From positions 1-64,000 of the forward strand of contig CAAGLJ010000071.1 of NCBI GenBank assembly GCA_900770785.1: a stretch of DNA of 64,000 nt, given 5' to 3'. Source of the DNA: Lachnospiraceae bacterium (GTDB lineage Bacteria; Bacillota; Clostridia; Lachnospirales; Lachnospiraceae). Below, in pieces: positions 26,290 to 34,541 of the stretch. The translations under genes and the position numbers were made by a program. Every line of letters begins with the position of its first letter. Positions within the stretch are counted from its first letter, which is position 1. The notes under the pieces are model-generated. The model saw only the letters and a program-made list of their open reading frames with translations. It was not told the origin of the DNA and made no database searches.

Positions 26290-26508
26290 ATGATCAATTC
26301 AGAATTGAGGAATACGAACGGCAAGTGGAATATTGGACTCGGAGGGGATATGCCCATTGGCTTTGGCCTGTCGCTGGCAGCAAATACAAAGTCAATGGAA
26401 GCATTTGCAAGGATGAGTGACAGTGAGAAGAAAGCAGCCGTAGAGAAGAGTCGGCAGATGCACACGAAGGCAGATATGGAAAAATTTGTGAACAGTTTGG
26501 GCGAATAA
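26290..26508 (+). CDS. Small hypothetical protein downstream of spoVAC
   Basis: A 72-residue polar protein without signal peptide or membrane segment. The first half is Gly/Asn-rich (KWNIGLGGDMPIGFGLS) and the second half has two short helices (SDSEKKAAVEKSRQM, DMEKFVNSLGE). Its ATG lies one base after the spoVAC stop, so it is probably co-expressed in the forespore. The ribosome site (GGGGG at 26276) is weak, consistent with coupling. I do not recognise a family. A terminator follows. Confidence 0.7.
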   Translation: MINSELRNTNGKWNIGLGGDMPIGFGLSLAANTKSMEAFARMSDSEKKAAVEKSRQMHTKADMEKFVNSLGE

Positions 26509-26537
26509 AGAGCGTTGGGGAAAGCTGATGGGAGGAT

Positions 26538-26568
26538 AAAGAGGGAAGGCCTGTGCCTATCCCTCTTT
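26538..26568. terminator. Bidirectional terminator
   Basis: AAAGAGGGAAGGC pairs with GCCTATCCCTCTTT (one mismatch). A runs on one side and T runs on the other allow it to act for the spoVAC unit on + and for the DUF1622 gene on -, whose stop codon lies inside the stem. Confidence 0.75.
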
Positions 26569-26913
26569 GTGTGCCTCTGCCCCATTTAAGGATTTCTCTT
26601 CGTGCTTGATTTCCCAGTGAATCAGGAAGGTCAAAAGGCCACGCAGAAAAATTACGGCACCCAGAATGCCCAGTTCTTCCCAATCTCTGACGATTACCGT
26701 TCTAAGTACCTCACTGCCCATTTTAAATTCGAGGGAAAGAGCGATTCCCTGGGCCAGATTCAGTCTCAGGTTTGAATCCTTACGAATCCATTGCACAAAA
26801 CATTTCACCGCACTGAAAACCAGAACAATTATTCCGAAAAGCTCCAGTAAAATCGTACTGATTTCAACGGCATAGGTAAGTCCCACTTCAATAATATGCA
26901 AAAAATCTTCCAT
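26557..26913 (-). CDS. DUF1622 family membrane protein
   Basis: About 118 residues with two or three membrane segments; the central pattern NLRLNLAQGIALSLEFKMGSEVLRT is characteristic of DUF1622. Function unknown. The start is set at the second of two in-frame ATGs, with AGAGG between them; the first (ends at 26925) adds MRGS. It is one of only two minus-strand genes and is divergent from the ArsC-like gene. Confidence 0.88.
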   Translation of the reverse strand: MEDFLHIIEVGLTYAVEISTILLELFGIIVLVFSAVKCFVQWIRKDSNLRLNLAQGIALSLEFKMGSEVLRTVIVRDWEELGILGAVIFLRGLLTFLIHWEIKHEEKSLNGAEAHKEG

Positions 26914-26927
26914 GCTTCCTCTCATTC

Positions 26928-26943
26928 TGCTGTCCTGACAGCA
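26928..26943 (-). other. Mini stem-loop before DUF1622 ribosome site
   Basis: On the minus strand TGCTGT-CAGG-ACAGCA forms a perfect 6-bp stem, followed by GAATGAGAGGAAGCATG, nearly the same leader as for sigF and tmk. Confidence 0.6.
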
Positions 26944-27099
26944 TTTTAATCTGGTATGCGGATACGCCCGTATTTTGGCAAAGAAAGCAGCCGGCGGCAG
27001 TATCCGCCTTTTAGTATAAGCAGTTTTTCCTCAAATAACAAGACAGAAACAAAATATGGAAAAAACAGGCAGGGGATAAGAAAAAAATACCAGAAAAAC

Positions 27100-27128
27100 T
27101 TGCAAAAACGTGAGGCAGAGGATATGAT
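27100..27128 (+). promoter_or_regulatory. Sigma-A promoter for the ArsC/Spx-like gene
   Basis: TTGCAA (27100-27105), 17-nt spacer, TATGAT (27123-27128), about 50 bases before the ATG. Confidence 0.65.
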
Positions 27129-27179
27129 AAAAACATAGAAAACTTGGCACAAAAATAAAAATCTGTTGGAGAAGATCAA

Positions 27180-27542
27180 ATGAGCTTGAAAATACAATTC
27201 GTAGAATATCCAAAATGCTCCACCTGCCAGAAAGCAAAGAAGTGGCTGGAAGCACAAAAGATTGAATTTGAAGACAGGCATATCAAGGAGAATCCTCCTA
27301 CCTGTGAGGAATTGAAAAGCTGGTATGAAATCAGCGGCCTGCCATTAAAAAAATTTTTTAATACCAGCGGGCTTCTTTATAAGGAGATGCAGCTGAAGGA
27401 TAAGCTGCCTGCCATGACCGAGGAGGAGCAGCTTAAGCTGTTAGCCAGTGACGGTATGCTGGTAAAGCGTCCCATAATCCGGGGAGAGGATTTTGTGCTG
27501 GTTGGCTTTAAAGAGGCAGAGTGGATGGAAAAACTATTATAA
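27180..27542 (+). CDS. ArsC/Spx-like thioredoxin-fold protein
   Basis: A 120-residue protein of the arsenate reductase (ArsC/YffB/Spx) family. The N-terminal CSTC motif (C13, C16) is the redox site, and VKRPIIRGED is the conserved C-terminal strand and loop with its arginine. Spx-type regulators and ArsC reductases share this fold, and the sequence alone does not decide between a reductase and an RNA-polymerase-binding regulator. The lack of nearby ars genes argues against arsenate resistance. GGAG precedes the start. Confidence 0.85.
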   Translation: MSLKIQFVEYPKCSTCQKAKKWLEAQKIEFEDRHIKENPPTCEELKSWYEISGLPLKKFFNTSGLLYKEMQLKDKLPAMTEEEQLKLLASDGMLVKRPIIRGEDFVLVGFKEAEWMEKLL

Positions 27543-27594
27543 CTGCGTCTGGGACGGGACTTTACGGGAAGAGGAAAGGAAGTGCCTTTGAGTT

Positions 27595-30219
27595 ATGAAC
27601 TATAGACTAAAGCTCTTTATTAATTCGATTGTGGATATGTACTCTGACATCATGGTGGTGGACCTGACGACAAGGCAGTGCAAGTATATTTATGTGGAAA
27701 ATGGCATGGTTGAAGAGCTGGAAGTACCTTACAGCTGGGAAGAAGCCAAAGTTCTTCTGCTGAGTAATATTCATTCTGACGACAGGCAAAAGGTCCTGGA
27801 TGCCTGGAATCAGCATATGACAGCGGAGGCCGAGCCGGACAGTGCTTTTGCCATTACCTACAGAAGTATGGCGGGAGAACGGGGAAGGGCTGCCAGCCAG
27901 TGGAAGATGAATATTGCTATCCAGGAAAGTAATGGGCGTAAGATTGCCATTATTTTCAGCAGAGACCATTCTATGGAAATGAAGGAAAAACTGCATTTGG
28001 GAGCAGAAGTTCACAAAGACCATCTGACCAGCCTTTATAATCATTTTAAACTGAATGAAATGATCAATACGGAATATAGCAATATGGACTCCTGCGGTGT
28101 ACTGTACTTTGATATTAACGATTTCAGAAGTATTAAGGAAGTATATGGAGAAAAGGAAGAAGAAGAGATACTTTCCCATATTGCAGAAAGTATCCATGTG
28201 CTGGAAAATCCCAAGGTATTGGCGTATCGCTATGATAAGGATGATTTTCTGGTTATTGCCAGGGATTACAGCAAGGACGCTTTCCGTAATCTGATTAATT
28301 TCTGGGTAGACAGATGGAAGAATCTTTGTGAAGGAAGGCCGGTTGAATATACGGTGGCTCTGGGAAATGCCTGGGATTGTGCACCGGTTTCCGTGCGGGA
28401 GCTGATTGCCAAGGCAGAGGGGCACATGTTCAGAAACAAAAAGCTGATGAAGTCCGGAATTCCCATGGATTATTATCTTCAGGATGAAATCACGTCCTCC
28501 TACGGACTTTTTAGCGGCAGTCAGTTTTTTAAAACGGTAGACTATCGGCTGAAAAATGAGGCGAAGGATTATTGTCTGATCGCCATCGATATTGAACACT
28601 TTAAAGTGTACAATAAATGGTGGGGCAGAAAGGCCGGAGATGAATTCCTGGCCGATATTGCTACGGTATTGAAGGAGTACGAAGATAAGTATGATGGTGT
28701 GGCTTCTTACATAGGAGGAGATAACTTTGCCATATTGCTGCCGGCCAAACGGGAAATTCCCGATTCTCTTACCCAGACCCTTTCCCAGCTGGCAAATGAG
28801 AAGACCAGTAATGTGGGCTTTTTACCGGCTATTGGCGTTTATTGTACCAGTATGGGAAAAATGGATGCCATGATTATGTATGACCGTGCAACAGAAGCAC
28901 AGGCCCACGTTTTTGGCAATTACGAAAAACGCTGCTGTGTTTATGAGGAAAGCATGACCAAGGAGGTAGAGCAGGAGCTGAATCTGATTATCGAGGCTAA
29001 GGAGGCTCTGGAAAGAAGGCAGTTTTTCCTGGTTTTGCAGCCCAAGTGTCGAATCAATACGGGAAAAATTGTAGGTGCGGAGGCTCTGGTTCGTTGGCGT
29101 CACCCTTCCAAGGGAATGATTAGCCCCGGAGCATTTATTCCGGTATTGGAGAAAAATGGCTTTATTACGGATCTGGATTTATTCGTCTGGGAAGAGGTAT
29201 GCAGAAAAATCAGGGGCTGGCAGGACGATGGCATTAAGCCTGTACCGATTTCCATCAACGTATCCCGAATGGATATGCTGTCTATTGATGTGGTAAGTGA
29301 ACTGAACCGACTGGTGGAAAAATATAAGATTGGCAAGAAGTATGTTAAGGTGGAAATTACTGAGAGTGCCTATGTAGACGATGCAGATCAGGTTACGGAG
29401 ACGGTTTGCAGGCTGCAGAAGGCAGGATTTACCCTGTTGATGGATGATTTTGGTTCCGGTTATTCTTCTTTAAATATGTTGAGAAATATCGTTGTGGATG
29501 TCATTAAGATTGACATGAAGTTTCTGGATATTGCCCATGATGATATGCAAAAGGGACAGCAGATTTTAAAATCGGTTATTAATATGTCCAAGGACATGAA
29601 TCTGCCCATTATTGTAGAAGGCGTAGAGACCAGAGAACAGGCAGAATTTTTAGAAAAAATGAACGTTAAGTATGCCCAGGGCTATCTTTTTTATCGCCCT
29701 ATGGAGGTGGATTCCTTTACTGAATTACTGACCGATGAGGATAAGGTGGATCATCAGGGAATTTACACCAACAAGATGGATTCCCAGCATTTTAACAAAA
29801 TGGTGGAAGGTCTTTTGGAAGAAAAACAAAGGCAGGAAAAAAGATACAGGCTTTCCAATACTCCGGGAGGATTTTTCTCCTATTATGCGGCAGGAGACGG
29901 AAAGCTGATTTCGGCGGATAAAACGGTGGCCTATATATTTGGCTGCCAAACGGTGGAAGAATTTAAGGAGTATGTGGGCAATACTTTCAAAGGCATGGTA
30001 TATCCCGGGGACTGGGAGAGGATTGAACGGGAAATTAAGGAACAGATTGCCGAGTCGGACTGGAATATGGACTATGTGGAATACCGCATCATTCGCAAGG
30101 ATGGCGCTGTCCGCTATCTTAAAGATTATGGACATCTTGAGGAAGGGGAAGGAAAAGGAGAAGATTATTTCCAGGTTTTCCTGTTAGACGTAACGGATGA
30201 TCCCGAAAGTGATACGTAA
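27595..30219 (+). CDS. Cyclic-di-GMP protein: two degenerate GGDEF domains, EAL domain, C-terminal PAS
   Basis: An 874-residue soluble protein. An N-terminal PAS-like region (about 1-130) is followed by a first GGDEF domain whose signature has become YDKDDF (213-218), and a second with GGDNF (374-378). A full EAL domain (about 470-710) follows with EAL at 496-498, DDFGSGYSS and VEGVET, so phosphodiesterase activity is likely. A PAS domain lies at about 755-865. The first GGDEF should be inactive, and the second is altered at its fourth position, so the net activity is probably cyclic-di-GMP breakdown. No signal or membrane segment is seen. The azlC start overlaps its end. Confidence 0.9.
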   Translation: MNYRLKLFINSIVDMYSDIMVVDLTTRQCKYIYVENGMVEELEVPYSWEEAKVLLLSNIHSDDRQKVLDAWNQHMTAEAEPDSAFAITYRSMAGERGRAASQWKMNIAIQESNGRKIAIIFSRDHSMEMKEKLHLGAEVHKDHLTSLYNHFKLNEMINTEYSNMDSCGVLYFDINDFRSIKEVYGEKEEEEILSHIAESIHVLENPKVLAYRYDKDDFLVIARDYSKDAFRNLINFWVDRWKNLCEGRPVEYTVALGNAWDCAPVSVRELIAKAEGHMFRNKKLMKSGIPMDYYLQDEITSSYGLFSGSQFFKTVDYRLKNEAKDYCLIAIDIEHFKVYNKWWGRKAGDEFLADIATVLKEYEDKYDGVASYIGGDNFAILLPAKREIPDSLTQTLSQLANEKTSNVGFLPAIGVYCTSMGKMDAMIMYDRATEAQAHVFGNYEKRCCVYEESMTKEVEQELNLIIEAKEALERRQFFLVLQPKCRINTGKIVGAEALVRWRHPSKGMISPGAFIPVLEKNGFITDLDLFVWEEVCRKIRGWQDDGIKPVPISINVSRMDMLSIDVVSELNRLVEKYKIGKKYVKVEITESAYVDDADQVTETVCRLQKAGFTLLMDDFGSGYSSLNMLRNIVVDVIKIDMKFLDIAHDDMQKGQQILKSVINMSKDMNLPIIVEGVETREQAEFLEKMNVKYAQGYLFYRPMEVDSFTELLTDEDKVDHQGIYTNKMDSQHFNKMVEGLLEEKQRQEKRYRLSNTPGGFFSYYAAGDGKLISADKTVAYIFGCQTVEEFKEYVGNTFKGMVYPGDWERIEREIKEQIAESDWNMDYVEYRIIRKDGAVRYLKDYGHLEEGEGKGEDYFQVFLLDVTDDPESDT

Positions 30220-30898
30220 AAAGTTTTTTTCAAAGAAAATACTGTTTAAAGCCTTCAGGGATACCATTCCGGTAATGACCGGCTATCTGGTATTGAGTAT
30301 GGGCTTTGGTATTTTACTGAAGACAAAGGGCTATGGAGGCTGGTGGGCTTTAGGGATGAGTCTTTTCATTTATGCCGGCAGTATGCAGTATTTGACCATT
30401 GACCTGCTGTCTGGAGGTGCATCTTTGGTGGCTGCGGCGTTGACTGCACTTTTGGTCAATGCCCGCCATCTTTTCTATGGGATTTCCATGGTTGACCAAT
30501 ACAAAGACACAGGGAAAAAGAAGCCGTATCTGATTTTTGCCCTTACCGACGAAACCTATTCCCTGCTTTGCGGGAAAAAAGAGGGAAGCAAAAAGGAACA
30601 GGCAGAGTATTTTTTTCTGGTTTCTTTCTTGAACCAGATATACTGGGTCATGGGAAGTCTGGCTGGTTCTCTGCTGCAGGGCATCCTTCCCTTTAATACA
30701 GAGGGGATTGATTTTGCCCTGACGGCTCTGTTTGTCACCATCTTTGTAGAGCAGTGGCTGACAGCCGGAGAGCATAGGCAGGCAATTCTGGGAGTAGGAG
30801 TATCGGCGGTTTGTCTGCTGGTTTTCGGGCCAGAGGGATTTTTGATTCCTTCCATGCTGGGGATTACGCTGGGCCTTCTGGGTATGCAAAGGATTTGA
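30197..30898 (+). CDS. azlC: AzlC family branched-chain amino acid exporter, large subunit
   Basis: A 233-residue membrane protein with several hydrophobic segments. The motifs FIYAGSMQYLTIDLL and NARHLFYGISM are typical of AzlC. With AzlD it exports branched-chain amino acids (and azaleucine in B. subtilis). The ATG overlaps the end of the cyclic-di-GMP gene by 23 bases, so the two are co-transcribed. Confidence 0.92.
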   Translation: MIPKVIRKKFFSKKILFKAFRDTIPVMTGYLVLSMGFGILLKTKGYGGWWALGMSLFIYAGSMQYLTIDLLSGGASLVAAALTALLVNARHLFYGISMVDQYKDTGKKKPYLIFALTDETYSLLCGKKEGSKKEQAEYFFLVSFLNQIYWVMGSLAGSLLQGILPFNTEGIDFALTALFVTIFVEQWLTAGEHRQAILGVGVSAVCLLVFGPEGFLIPSMLGITLGLLGMQRI

Positions 30899-30929
30899 GA
30901 TGACCAGGAGTGGTATCATGGAGGTTGGG

Positions 30930-31259
30930 ATGAACAGTAATGTACATGGGATACTTTTGGTAGCCACCGTGGCGGGAGTAACTGCCTTGCTCAGATTTCT
31001 TCCCTTCTGGCTTTTCGGAGAGGGCAGGAAGACACCGCGGGTGATCAGTTACCTGGGGAGAGTGCTGCCCTATTCCATTATGGGTATGCTGGTGGTATAT
31101 TGTTTGAGAGACGTTTCTTTTTTACGCTCCCCCTATGGGCTTCCCCAGCTTCTGGCAGTGGGACTGGTAGTTCTTTTGCATTGCTGGAAGAGGAATACAC
31201 TGCTTAGTATTCTGGGAGGAACGTTTCTGTATATGATTTTGGTTCAGAGAGTATTTTAG
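30930..31259 (+). CDS. azlD: AzlD family branched-chain amino acid exporter, small subunit
   Basis: A 109-residue membrane protein with three or four hydrophobic segments (LLVATVAGVTALLRFLPF, SIMGMLVVYCL), the usual AzlD size. The ATG at 30930 follows GGAGG by 5 bases; ATGs at 30900 and 30918 are in frame but lack a site. A bulged stem-loop (GATGACCA / TGGTATC) lies just before the ribosome site. Confidence 0.9.
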   Translation: MNSNVHGILLVATVAGVTALLRFLPFWLFGEGRKTPRVISYLGRVLPYSIMGMLVVYCLRDVSFLRSPYGLPQLLAVGLVVLLHCWKRNTLLSILGGTFLYMILVQRVF

Positions 31260-31331
31260 CTGTTTTCCGACTTTTTCGGTTTCACAGCGATAGAATATAT
31301 GATTATTAATGAGTGAAAGAGAGGATAGAAA

Positions 31332-32702
31332 ATGGCAAATAAAACCATTCCCTACAAAATTTATCTGGAGGAGCATGAGATGCCCAGACAGTGGTATAAT
31401 GTGCGGGCGGATATGAAAAAGAAACCGTCGCCTTTATTAAATCCGGGCACATTACAGCTGGTAACGGAGGAAGAACTGGCTCAGGTTTTCTGCCATGAGC
31501 TGGTAAAGCAGGAACTGGATGAGGATACTCCTTACTTTGATATTCCGGAGGAAATCATTAATTTTTACCGGATGTACCGTCCTTCACCGCTGGTAAGAGC
31601 TTATTGTCTGGAAGAAAAATTGCAGACCCCTGCTCATATTTACTATAAATTTGAGGGAAATAATACTTCCGGAAGTCATAAGCTGAATTCGGCTATTGCA
31701 CAGGCCTATTATGCCAAAAAGGAAGGCCTTAAAGGTGTTACTACGGAAACGGGAGCCGGACAGTGGGGTACAGCCCTTTCCATGGCCTGCTCCTATTTTG
31801 ATTTGGACTGCCAGGTATACATGGTAAAATGCTCCTATGAGCAGAAGCCCTTCCGCCGGGAGGTAATGCGTACCTATGGGGCAAAGGTGACTCCTTCCCC
31901 TTCTATGGATACACAGATTGGACGTAAAATTAATGAAGAGTTTCCGGGGACTACAGGAAGCCTGGGATGTGCTATTTCCGAAGCGGTAGAAGCAGCCACC
32001 AGTCAGGAGGGCTATCGCTATGTACTGGGTTCCGTATTGGCACAGGTTCTTTTACATCAGTCCGTAATCGGCCTGGAAACCAGGATAGCTTTGAATAAAT
32101 ATGGGATTAAGCCGGATATGATTATCGGATGTGCGGGCGGCGGCTCCAATCTGGGAGGTTTGATTTCTCCTTTTGCAGGGGAAATGCTCAGAGGTGAAGC
32201 AAAATACCAGCTGATAGCAGTAGAGCCTGCTTCCTGTCCTTCCTTGACCCGTGGTGCATATGCTTACGATTTCTGTGATACCGGTAAAGTATGTCCCTTG
32301 CAGAAGATGTACACTCTGGGCAGCAGCTTTATTCCTTCTGCCAGCCATGCAGGGGGACTTCGCTACCATGGTATGAGCTCCATCGTTTCCGAGTTGTATG
32401 ACCAGGGCCTGCTGGAAGCAAGAAGTGTAGAGCAGACCGCTGTATTCGAGGCGGCTCAGACCTTTGCCAGAATTGAAGGTATTTTACCTGCTCCGGAAAG
32501 CAGCCATGCTATCAGAGTAGCCATCGATGAAGCACTTAAGTGTAAGGAAACTGGAGAACAGAAAAATATTGTATTTGGTCTTACCGGAACCGGGTATTTT
32601 GATATGTATGCATATCAGAGCTTCAATGACGGTACTATGGGAGACTATATTCCTACAGATGAAGAAATCGCACAGTCCTTGAAAAAGCTGCCTGTAGTAT
32701 AG
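31332..32702 (+). CDS. TrpB2-type tryptophan synthase beta-like PLP enzyme
   Basis: A 456-residue pyridoxal-phosphate enzyme. The lysine that binds the cofactor lies in GSHKLNSA, and the phosphate-binding loop is GCAGGGSNLGG. Length and N-terminal extension match TrpB2, which makes tryptophan from indole and serine or salvages indole. No trpA or other trp gene is near, so indole salvage is more likely than full biosynthesis. GAGAGGA precedes the start. Confidence 0.92.
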   Translation: MANKTIPYKIYLEEHEMPRQWYNVRADMKKKPSPLLNPGTLQLVTEEELAQVFCHELVKQELDEDTPYFDIPEEIINFYRMYRPSPLVRAYCLEEKLQTPAHIYYKFEGNNTSGSHKLNSAIAQAYYAKKEGLKGVTTETGAGQWGTALSMACSYFDLDCQVYMVKCSYEQKPFRREVMRTYGAKVTPSPSMDTQIGRKINEEFPGTTGSLGCAISEAVEAATSQEGYRYVLGSVLAQVLLHQSVIGLETRIALNKYGIKPDMIIGCAGGGSNLGGLISPFAGEMLRGEAKYQLIAVEPASCPSLTRGAYAYDFCDTGKVCPLQKMYTLGSSFIPSASHAGGLRYHGMSSIVSELYDQGLLEARSVEQTAVFEAAQTFARIEGILPAPESSHAIRVAIDEALKCKETGEQKNIVFGLTGTGYFDMYAYQSFNDGTMGDYIPTDEEIAQSLKKLPVV

Positions 32703-32737
32703 ATACTGGATGTAGAGGAGTTGGGCTGATGATAAAC

Positions 32738-32775
32738 AGGGGGAGGCTCGCACAGGTGGGCTTCCTCCTCTTTCT
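32738..32775 (+). terminator. Probable terminator of trpB2
   Basis: GGGGGAGGC pairs with GCTTCCTCC (with G-T pairs), followed by a mixed T-rich tract, TTTCTATT. It is weaker than the other terminators in this window. Confidence 0.45.
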
Positions 32776-32835
32776 ATTGGGGCAGTTTCTGCTTTGAAAA
32801 TGATTTCTAAGACTTTAATAATAGTACACAATACG

Positions 32836-32928
32836 AATAGTTACGATAATTTGAATAAAAAATCAGAAAAACTACTTGCAAAATCGGAAAAATATGTTAT
32901 TATATTAATAACAGTAATAGTTACTATT
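32836..32928 (+). promoter_or_regulatory. Promoter with palindromic operator candidates for flavoredoxin-rubredoxin gene
   Basis: TTGCAA (32876-32881), 16-nt spacer and TATTAT (32898-32903) form a promoter. A perfect inverted repeat GTTATTA-TAT-TAATAAC (32896-32912) covers the -10 element, and AATAGT-T-ACTATT (32916-32928) lies at the start site. AATAGTTAC also occurs upstream at 32836. The rest of the 350-nt gap (32703-33053) holds the trpB2 terminator and a CATAGCC / GGCTATG leader stem-loop near 32992-33020. Confidence 0.6.
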
Positions 32929-33053
32929 TTTGATAAAGATTTTGTTTAAGAAAAAAATTAAAGTACATAATGAAAACAGAGAGACTATTCATAGCCGGAC
33001 CCAAATATCTTTGGCTATGAAGGAATAAAAATTAAAAAAAGGAGCATATGAGT

Positions 33054-33671
33054 ATGAATGAGAAAGCGTTATTTCAATTAACCTATGGATTATATGTCCT
33101 GACAGCAGCAAAGGATGGCAGGCAGAACGGCTGTATTATTAATACGGCAGGTCAGGTGACCAATACGCCTAACCGAATTCAGATTGCAGTAAATAAAGCT
33201 AATTATACCCATGATATGATTAAGGAAACAGGAGTATTTAACGTTTCCATGATTAGTCAGAAGGCAAGTTTTGAGCTGTTTAAGAGATTTGGTTTCCAGT
33301 CAGGTAAGGATGTAGATAAGTTTGCAGGCTTTGAAGGATATGCTGTAGGGGAAAACGGAGTAAATTATATTACGGATGGCTGTAATGGATATATTTCAGT
33401 CAAGGTAGAGCAGACGCTGGATTTGGGTACTCATACCCTGTTTATTGGTCTGGTAACCGATATGGATGTGCTGAGTGATGTTCCTTCTACAACCTACGGC
33501 TATTATCAGGATAATATTAAACCCAAGCCACAGGCACCTAAAGGTGAGGGCAAGCCGGTATGGATTTGTAAGGTCTGTGGCTATGTTTACGAAGGCGAGA
33601 ATCTTCCGGCAGATTATGTATGTCCTCTTTGCAAGCATCCGGCATCTGATTTTGAAAAGGGAGTACGATAA
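33054..33671 (+). CDS. Flavoredoxin-rubredoxin fusion (high-molecular-weight rubredoxin type)
   Basis: About 205 residues. Residues 1-150 are an FMN-binding flavin-reductase-like domain and residues about 165-205 are a rubredoxin with CKVCGYVYEG and CPLCKHP, whose four cysteines hold one iron. Such proteins pass electrons from NAD(P)H to flavodiiron oxygen or NO reductases or peroxidases in anaerobes. AGGAG lies 9 nt before this ATG and only 3 nt before the ATG at 33048. The palindromic promoter suggests control by a redox-responsive repressor. Confidence 0.92.
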   Translation: MNEKALFQLTYGLYVLTAAKDGRQNGCIINTAGQVTNTPNRIQIAVNKANYTHDMIKETGVFNVSMISQKASFELFKRFGFQSGKDVDKFAGFEGYAVGENGVNYITDGCNGYISVKVEQTLDLGTHTLFIGLVTDMDVLSDVPSTTYGYYQDNIKPKPQAPKGEGKPVWICKVCGYVYEGENLPADYVCPLCKHPASDFEKGVR

Positions 33672-33778
33672 GTTTCAGGTCAGGGTTGCAGAATAGAGAG
33701 GAAGAATTTTTTTAAAGTACGGTAGGTATGTTTTGTTAAATCAGCCAATGAGAAGGTAATTGATATAGAGGGAAAGGT

Positions 33779-33815
33779 AAGGCACAGCTTGTTTAGGGCT
33801 GTGCCTTCCTTTTTG
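33779..33815 (+). terminator. Rho-independent terminator
   Basis: AAGGCACAGC pairs perfectly with GCTGTGCCTT, followed by CCTTTTT. TTGTTTAGGGCTGTG occurs at 33789-33803 (loop and 3' arm) and again at 33813-33827. Confidence 0.85.
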
Positions 33816-33882
33816 TTTAGGGCTGTGATATGATATTTTTATTAAAAAAATGTAGCTGCAGAGGTATCAAACAGTTGTAAAG

Positions 33883-33896
33883 GCTGCCAAAGCAGC
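33883..33896 (+). other. Mini stem-loop before tmk
   Basis: GCTGC-CAAA-GCAGC followed by AGAATGAGAGGAAAA, almost identical to the sigF leader. Confidence 0.6.
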
Positions 33897-33899
33897 AGA

Positions 33900-34541
33900 A
33901 TGAGAGGAAAAGGGAAGTTGAGAAAAGGATTGTTTCTGGCCTTTGAAGGAATAGATGGAAGTGGAAAAAGTACGCAGATTCGGCTTCTTAATGACAGACT
34001 GCTGAAGGAAGGGTGTCGGGTATATCAGACCTGCGAACCCTCAGGGGGGCCCATCGGCTCCCAGATTCGCCAGATTCTTACCGGCCGAATGAAGGCAGAC
34101 AGCCGCGTCATAGCAGCTTTATTTGCTGCGGACAGACTGGATCATCTGCTAAATGACATCAATGGTATGGCAGCCAGGATAGAAGAAGGAATAACGGTAT
34201 TGACGGATCGCTACTATTTTTCCTCTTATGCTTACCATAGTGTGGATGTCCCAATGGACTGGGTTATTGCAGCCAATGAAGAAAGCAGAAAGGTGCTGAA
34301 GCCGGATTTGAACATTTTTATCGATATTGATGCAGATACGGCTATGGAACGGATTACCCGTAATCGCTTTTTGCAGGAATTATTTGAGAAGAAATCTCTT
34401 TTGGAAAAAATAAGGGCTAACTATTTAAAGGCCTTTGAACTGTTTAAGGACAGCGAAAAGGTGCTGGTTGTGGATGGAAAGAAAAATCCCAAAGAGATTG
34501 CAGAAGTAATCTGGAATGAGGTAAAAAGGCTCAATGAATAG
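33900..34541 (+). CDS. tmk: Thymidylate kinase
   Basis: Phosphorylates dTMP to dTDP with ATP. The P-loop is FEGIDGSGKST, and DRYYFSSYAY is the DR(Y/H) substrate motif. The length of 213 is normal. The ATG has no ribosome site before it; the TTG at 33918, which gives MRKGLFLAFEGIDG and has AGAGG upstream, fits family starts better, so the first six residues are doubtful. The next gene overlaps it by 8 bases. Confidence 0.93.
   Translation: MRGKGKLRKGLFLAFEGIDGSGKSTQIRLLNDRLLKEGCRVYQTCEPSGGPIGSQIRQILTGRMKADSRVIAALFAADRLDHLLNDINGMAARIEEGITVLTDRYYFSSYAYHSVDVPMDWVIAANEESRKVLKPDLNIFIDIDADTAMERITRNRFLQELFEKKSLLEKIRANYLKAFELFKDSEKVLVVDGKKNPKEIAEVIWNEVKRLNE

Noticed and set aside
27180..27542. Arsenic resistance gene arsC
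   Set aside because: No arsR, arsB or acr3 nearby; the ArsC/Spx fold is shared by regulators.
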